Assembly (NCBI GenBank): GCA_015680685.1 | Contig: MNCI01016470.1 | Coordinates: 558,950 to 622,949 of the forward strand | Length of the DNA: 64,000 nt | Direction of reading: 5' to 3' | Source of the DNA: Gnetum montanum | Taxonomy: Eukaryota > Streptophyta > Gnetopsida > Gnetales > Gnetaceae | In this document: piece after piece, positions 58,649 through 64,000 of the stretch | Layout of the letters: each line of letters begins with the position of its first letter | Numbering within the stretch: position 1 is the first letter of the stretch | Translations under genes and position numbers: made by a program | Notes under the pieces: generated by a model | Database searches by the model: none | Seen by the model: only the letters and a program-made list of their open reading frames with translations | What the model was told of the DNA's origin: nothing

Positions 58649-60070
58649 TTGCAATCATAAAAGGTTTTCTTAAGCTTATGCAAGGATTTAAATAAGTCTC
58701 TAGTAGTTCATATTATTTTTTCAAATCCTTGGTTTTGTTTAAAATTTTATTATTATTATTACCTATGACTCTTACTATGATTGTAGAGTTATAAAAATTC
58801 AAAAAGAGACCCTTGTTTTACTTGTTATTTTAATTATTAAGACTTCTTATAATTATCCTTTCTTGTTTATTGTATCATTAGATGGTTAGCAAGGAGAATC
58901 AGTTACATTCATTAGCTTTTTATTTTATTAATTGATTAAAATATTCTTATTTCTTCTTTATTCTTATCCTTGATATTCTCTTCTGTTGTTAGAAACATTT
59001 GGCTCAACTTGGCTCTTCTATGTTCAATACTCTCTCCCAAAACTAAGTTGGTCACTCCTAATCAAGAGGATTCAAAAAATCATGCAAATCAGAGCTACAA
59101 TGAGGAGGTTATGGATCTTGAATGTTTGAGTGTTAGAACCTTAGAAAAATAGCATGAATTCACCTTTCTTTGAAATTTTGAAATAAGAATTTTCTAACTC
59201 CTCATGTGTATATATAGATTTTTGTTAGCATGACATCATAGTTGTGACATCATAGGGCCTAATACATTGTAGCTACATCATTGCTACCAAAAAATTTTGA
59301 GTTTTAAGCAAATTTTAACAAAAATGTTAAGTCAAATGGATAGTTTGGAAGATGTAGAAGTTGTCTAAAGGATTTTGGATCATAGATGATGCTCAGATTA
59401 TTTTAATTTGGTTGTCAAAGATCATAAATAAGGAATCCTTCACAAATAAGGTTAATCAGATGTATAAGAGATGGTAGTGAGAATTGCTAAAAGCATGATC
59501 AGATGTGAAACCTTAGGAAAGTGAAAATTCATAGTTAAAGTATCTTGGAGGCACAAGATGATGTAGACTTGGTTGTTAGGTATGAGATATAAGAGTTATA
59601 CAAGTGGATCCTCCTCAAAGTAGGCTTTAGCCCTTAAGGCCCTTGTATAACCACATCTATAAGTGTCCATATGCACTCAAGAAGTTGAATGTAGAACATA
59701 TGTATCTTGAAAAACACACATGTTAGTATTGCCAGAGTGAGAAAATAATACTATATTATATAAAACCATCAAATTATGATTATATATACTAGTGAGATGA
59801 ACATGATTAGAAATAATTGTAGAAATTAGGATGTGAGATGTCTTACCATAGGCATAATAAATTCTTATGTGTGATCTATGGTTACAACAATTATTACCTT
59901 TTTCGTCCAAGATCCAAACCATGTCCATATAACTTAACAATGACATCACATTGTATCAACCCAAAACTAGCAACCATAAGACTACCACTACTATAAGAAG
60001 CATTATCACATGGCCATGTAGTTTAAGGAAGGAGTTTATTAATAGCATACTTTATTCTTGAAATTTATGA
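58649..60070 (-). other. Pre-aORF region of element I and left-over DNA
   Basis: 58,649-59,200 matches the untranslated region before the aORF of A. 59,207-59,281 holds the internal array (listed separately). 59,300-60,070 has no gene; the frame at 59,677-59,949 shows no family likeness. Confidence 0.5.
59207..59281 (-). promoter_or_regulatory. Internal U3-like array with TATA-like box (element I)
   Basis: On the minus strand: GATGTAGCTACAATGTATTAGG, CTATGATGTCACAACTATGATGTCATG, then CTATATATACAC. The ACAATGTATT and AGGCCCTAT phrases recall this element's LTR (ACAATGTATTGG, GGCCCTATAAATATT). It lies about 560 bp before the aORF. Confidence 0.45.
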
Positions 60071-60674
60071 TGTGACATCCTATCCCCAGATGTTATGGCA
60101 AACATCAAATATATGATATAGTAGACATTATGTGTATAAAGAAAATATACCAAATAAAAAATATAAGTGATATTTAGCATTTTGTATAAAGGAAATAATA
60201 GGAAAAATCCAGAAAGAAGAATAAAAGATTGCTTTATTGATATGGAGTAGCATATTCAAATCATGCTCTAAGAGTATTCCTTGGGGTTTCTTCCTTTGGA
60301 ATCTATCCCTTAGAGGCAATCTAGAACTACCACCATGATTAGGCCTATAACCTAGCTAGAAGGGATGGCTAGTTCACTTCCTGTCTTGCTTCACCTAGCT
60401 TTCTATGATTTGCCTATATTAGCTCCACCACCCCATGACTTGCCTGTACTAGATCTACCATTCCATGCTGGCATGACCTCTAGCCCTGGGTATAAATGCC
60501 TTAGGTAAAACTCCTAAGAGTTACCTTAAGAGACACATCCGTTATTACAACATGCCCTTGTGGGTCTCAATTACAACTACCATTTTGAGTCTTGTTAAGA
60601 TAACAATAACACTTGTTATGAAGAGAGACCATCTTCATTAGTTAGCAGCATCATTTGGAAATGGGGATGTGACA
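60071..60674 (-). repeat. 3' LTR of the right CCR4 retro-unit
   Basis: It is 604 bp with ends TGTGACATCC and GGATGTGACA, a perfect 10-bp inverted repeat. It is the inverted counterpart of 2,215-2,788. The minus-strand purine tract AACCTAAGGGGGATAGAT abuts it on the right, so it is the 3' LTR of a minus-strand unit. Confidence 0.85.
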
Positions 60675-61083
60675 ATCTATCCCCCTTAGGTTTTGTTCAT
60701 CCTCAAATGAATCTATGTTCTCTATCTTTTTCCAACTCCAATGCTTTCTTTCATGATCCTGTGCTCCAATAATTTGATTTCTTATTTGAACTTGAAGTTG
60801 TTTCTTGCTTATTTTGCAAATAAGACATATGTGAGAAAGATTATATGGAAAATTAAATATTAATTTCTTGATACTTACTTCATTTTCCAAGATAATGAAA
60901 AAAGATGAATTAAAGATTTATCAACCACCAATCACCAGTCCTGACCAAGATCACACAAAGTGCAACTTGAATTTGGTTACCCAAGTGAAGGCAAGGCAAA
61001 TTCCTTTTTCCCAACTTACATTACCCTAGATATTTTATTAATATAATTGAAATATAATTAAACAATGAAATAAAATAATAAGA
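60675..61083 (-). other. 3' segment of the right CCR4 unit
   Basis: It is the counterpart of 1,833-2,214. The minus-strand frame near 60,890-60,651 (ending FEDEQNLRGIDCHIPISK) runs into the LTR. It recalls the pol ends of some plant Ty3/gypsy elements, but too weakly for a firm call. A donor GAAGTAAGT and a lost acceptor mark the intron-like block at about 60,808-60,880. Confidence 0.4.
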
Positions 61084-62330
61084 TCATCAAATAAAAGTAA
61101 GAGTGAGATACTTCTTCATCTTAATCAACCTTTTGAACTAATGGGAGTAACTGTAATTCTACCATAAGTGATATATGATCAGATGGTCTTATTTGTGATG
61201 GCAAGGCTTGATCTTGATTCTTCTCAACTTATTTTTTAGAAATCAACTCTAGTAACTTGGTAAGTTAAAAGAATCAGGCATCATACCAATTATAATCTAC
61301 AGTGTCAATAAAGAATGTTATTGATTCATCTTCATTAATCATTGTAGAATAATTTATAAACTATGGTTCTTGATGAGTGCTATCCATCAACATCATATGT
61401 TCCTAAATTCTAAAGTCTAATTTATCTACTAAAGATTCAAAGTAAGCAAAATATGCATTGCCTAATGGAATTGCATGCTGAATTGATGGAAACATCTTTT
61501 TCAAATTAGGTTCATCTTCCAAATATTTCTTTATAGATCAATATTTTAAGAATTAGTAAACACTACTTCCAACTTTTGCATTGAATTATCTACAAAGAAT
61601 AAATGGAATTGGATTAGTACAATGTAGGAATAACTTCTTTTTCAAACTTTCTTCTATTTGCTTAATCAAGTATGCTCCTTGACAAAGTTTAACATCTGAA
61701 CATGTCGGTTTGGCAATTAAATGTGTGTTTACCATGCATACACATCTTTCTAATAGATAAAATTTTAAAATAATTGCTAGGGCTATGTGATTTTTCCAAA
61801 ATCTTGACTGTTCTTTCTTTTGCCATCTCTTGAAATTTTGGAATTTCAAAAATCATATTTTCTAAAATCCATTTAAATCTTTGTACCAATTCAAGCTTGG
61901 CTTCTTTATAAAAGATCATAAAACCATCCATGTTGTGATTTTTGCAATAGGCTAATCTGTACGGCTCAAAAGAAGAACTTCAAATCTTTTTGCTTATAAA
62001 TACCACTATATTCCATCTTTTCCAAATTTGGTTGAAATTGATATAGAACTTACCATGGTAAGACTTCTTATAAGCATAATACATTAGCATCCAAATCTTG
62101 TAATTCTACTAAAATGCATGGGTATCGATATTCATGCCAATCCGAGGCCCATAATGAACATAACAGATATTGTTTCTCTCACTAGGGATCTTGCAAGCAC
62201 ATTGTATGTTGCAATTTTCATTCCTATTCTTGGATTCTTGTCTAGATCCTTTCTCTTCATGAGTATCATATTCCTTGTTGAAATGACATTTAGAGTCTCC
62301 ATGTTGTTTTGCCCTATGCTTTGATTGCAA
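61084..62330 (-). pseudogene. Second CCR4-type deadenylase pseudogene (inverted copy)
   Basis: On the minus strand the same blocks run in order: the N-terminal part with VLARSLV, MDGFMIFYKEAKLELVQ (61,931 onward, split across frames), and CMVNTHLIAKPTCSDVKLCQ at about 61,736-61,677. GAYLIKQIEESLKKK and PFILCR (CGDFN lost) come next. TVDYNWYD and PSDHISLMVEL close the domain near 61,145. It keeps the SDH catalytic block that the left copy has lost, while the left copy keeps the LCLQEV block that is destroyed here. The two copies decayed independently from a common intronless source. Confidence 0.83.
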
Positions 62331-62983
62331 AATGGATTAATATACCCTTTCTTGATGGTTCAAGATTATTCTATTTTTTTTTCAACTAATACATCAACTG
62401 ATCTTTTAACTAATACATCAACTAATAATCAACTACATCAACTAAAAAACTATATTATCTATTTTTATAATTATATTATCTAATTTTAGTAATATATAAT
62501 TACATTACCTGATTTTTAGTAATATTTAATTATATTATTTTTGATGACCTTTCTACCCTCCTTGAGAACACTAACTCCACTAGTGTAACTAATAACTTGC
62601 CATATTGATCTTAAGAATATCTATAAGGGTTATGTACTAAATCTTAAAGCATAAAATGTTGAATTTATAATATCATTGAATTATAGGATGCCCAAATGAT
62701 AAATCTAACCTCACCATTGAGTTTATAAGGATGAAAAAGGTTAGAAATGACTATTCATATGTTGAAAATAGACATCATATGCTTAAGTTGTATGAAAATT
62801 AAACTTTTGAGGATCTCAAGGAACTATATCAGGCAATGAGTAAAAACTAATTTTTGGGGTTCCTTGGGATGACTGTGACTCACCATTGAACTCGAAAGGT
62901 TGAAATTTATAGGAAATGACTCTTCGTTCACTGAAAAAGGTTTACCAAATTAAAAGTTATGGCTTCTAGAGTATAAGTACTTT
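62331..62983 (-). repeat. 5' part of the right CCR4 retro-unit
   Basis: It is the inverted counterpart of 1-595 and, from 62,543, of 3,737-4,250. The AT-rich CATCAACTAATA and AATATTTAATTATATTA runs are at 62,380-62,540. There is no gene. Confidence 0.75.
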
Positions 62984-63066
62984 GGTGCAAAAACAAGACT
63001 TCCCAAGAGGTCACCCATCCTAGTTCTACTCTAGAGTGAGCATGCTTAATTGTGAAATTTTTATCT
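62984..63066 (-). repeat. 5S rRNA-derived segment (better-preserved copy)
   Basis: The minus strand reads CACAATTAAGCATGCTCACT, CTAGAGTAGAACTAGGATGG, then GTGACCTCTTGGGAAGTCTTG and TTTTTGCACC. Apart from scattered changes it follows plant 5S rRNA from about nucleotide 42 to its 3' end, including the A box, intermediate element and C box. The 5' third of 5S is not recognisable. It lies about 650 bp upstream of the CCR4 frame on the same strand. A Cassandra-type LTR is the likeliest source. Confidence 0.85.
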
Positions 63067-63281
63067 CTATTACTACCACCACACCAAATTCTAATTTTGA
63101 AAACTATTTTCATAAGTTTCTAATTTAAACTAACAATATTTAATGATGAAAATTTGAATTTTCCATTAATTGATGAAAATTTCAAATTTTTTTGTTAGTT
63201 GATGGACAATTGAAAATTTTCTATCATATAATAGAGAATTTGTAGTTATGAGGTATGCTAAAGGTGGTTATCAACGACTTT
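63067..63281 (-). repeat. AT-rich flank of the 5S-derived segment
   Basis: It matches 4,335-4,560 by eye (TTTGTTAGTTGATG and AATTGATGAAAATTT phrases). It is non-coding. Confidence 0.55.
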
Positions 63282-63445
63282 GGAGGTAGTGATGGGTGAC
63301 ACGGGAGGCAGTGATGGGTGGCAAGGGAGGCATAAATGGGTGGCACTAGAGGTAGTGATGGATGACATGGGAGGGCAATGATAGGTAGTGTGGAAGGCAA
63401 TGATGGGTAGTGCCAGAGGTGATGATGGGCAATGTAGGAGGTGGC
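63282..63445 (+). repeat. 22-bp minisatellite
   Basis: About seven diverged copies on the theme GGTAGTGATGGGTGGCAAGGGA. The long Pro/His/Ser-rich minus-strand frame here (63,691-63,224) is a product of the repeat and is not a gene. Confidence 0.75.
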
Positions 63446-64000
63446 AATGGTAGTGTGTAGTAGGCAAGGCGTTGCAAAGGGATGCAATGCAAGAGAGTGA
63501 GACATAGTGTAGTTTGGTGTGGCAAGCGCAGTTGGAATGTAGGCGATGCATGGTTTGTAGGGCTGTGCAACACAGTTGGCAGGTGAGGTGTGGTTCATAG
63601 GGTTGCGCAATGTGTTGCGGGGTTGCTCAAGCAGTAGGACTGCATGGGTAGCATGGGTGGTAATGGTAGAGGCATTGGGATGCCCTTGCACCTTCCTTAA
63701 GGGCCAGTCTTTTGTGGCTGTGGCTAGACATAGCCTTGCCGTGGTTGCCCATAGGCCTTGCCATGGCCTGCCAATGACCTCGCCATGGTTGGTTGCAAGC
63801 CTGACTGAGGTTGGCCATAGGCCTGCCTACAAAATTATTTTATATTTTTTTATATTTTATATTTTATTATTTTTTATTATATAAAAAATATATTTTTGGG
63901 GCTTGTGTTTGAATTCAAGAACTCCTGTCCCCCATTTTTTTTCAAAATTATATTTTATTATATATATATATATTATTTATTATATTTTTTAATTAATATT
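63446..64000. other. G-rich low-complexity DNA, then AT-rich tail
   Basis: 63,446-63,660 has further TGGTAGTG, GGCAAG and GTGCAA phrases. 63,730-63,830 repeats a GCCTTGCCATGG theme. From 63,835 the sequence is nearly pure A and T, including (TA)n near 63,958-63,972. No gene is supported. Confidence 0.6.

Larger units (their letters stand above)
54755..59990 (-). mobile_element. Element I: 3' part of an A-like Athila element
   Basis: On the minus strand it has pre-aORF sequence, a U3-like array, the aORF, the polypurine tract ATGGGGGTA (reverse of 55,681-55,689) and a 926-bp 3' LTR. The 5' LTR, gag and any pol are missing. The right limit is uncertain; likeness to A's region 9,640-9,840 is clear at 58,950-59,160 and fades before the LTR at 60,071. 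Its LTR motifs (GATATC) place it with A rather than B or C. Confidence 0.75.

Noticed and set aside
60488-60500. TATAAAT box in plus orientation within the LTR 60,071-60,674, suggesting a plus-strand LTR
   Set aside because: The purine tract next to the LTR and the CCR4 direction both indicate a minus-strand 3' LTR, and the left copy agrees. One TATA-like word in AT-rich DNA is weak evidence.
63224-63691. 155-codon minus-strand frame rich in Pro, His and Ser
   Set aside because: It lies over the G-rich 22-bp minisatellite. All three frames are open there because of composition, and overlapping frames of 97 and 75 codons show the same low-complexity pattern.

Overview
This window looks like intergenic DNA of a large-genome land plant. 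A gymnosperm is plausible from the very old, long-LTR, nested Ty3/gypsy elements, but I cannot prove the species. I see no intact host gene. Almost every base belongs to a retrotransposon, a piece of one, or AT-rich sequence between them. Reading frames are broken mostly by TAG/TAA/TGA where Gln or Arg is expected, the usual mark of long decay by deamination of methylated cytosine.

Layout. (1) 1-2788 is a retro-unit carrying an intronless pseudogene of a CCR4-type deadenylase, ended by a 574-bp LTR. An inverted copy fills 60,071-62,965, and a third partial copy (3,737-4,718) lacks the CCR4 part. The second and third copies carry a segment derived from 5S rRNA. (2) 2,861-3,732 is a solo LTR. 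(3) 4,719-29,825 is element B, an Athila-like Ty3/gypsy element (gag, protease, RT, RNase H, integrase, then an extra ORF). Two insertions interrupt it. Element A (4,813-13,870, TSD TATGG) sits in its 5' LTR; A has gag and the extra ORF but no pol. An unclassified CpG-rich insertion J (14,988-17,914, TSD CTATT) sits in its gag. (4) 29,831-41,715 is element C, a sister of B with a truncated 5' LTR. (5) 41,716-54,754 is AT-rich DNA with minus-strand exon-like islands and one LTR of the family that ends the CCR4 unit. It is split by element G (44,463-51,826, minus strand, TSD ATACT), a gag-only element with about 2-kb LTRs full of short tandem repeats. (6) 54,755 to about 59,990 is element I, the 3' half of an A-like element on the minus strand. 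(7) 60,071-64,000 is the second CCR4/5S copy, then a 22-bp minisatellite and an AT-rich tail.

How the parts relate. A, B, C and I share an Athila-type plan: a tRNA-Asp-like primer site, LTR ends TGATRA...TCATCA, a polypurine tract ATGGGGGTA, and a large coiled-coil ORF after pol (the additional ORF, aORF). In all four, the region before the aORF repeats the palindrome-rich promoter motif of that element's own LTR, followed by a TATA-like box. In A, B and I a splice-acceptor-like sequence touches the aORF start codon. This looks like a dedicated expression module for the aORF and, with the 5S/CCR4 retro-unit, is the most interesting signal here.

All comparisons were made by eye. Domain boundaries are approximate; LTR and TSD coordinates were read base by base.
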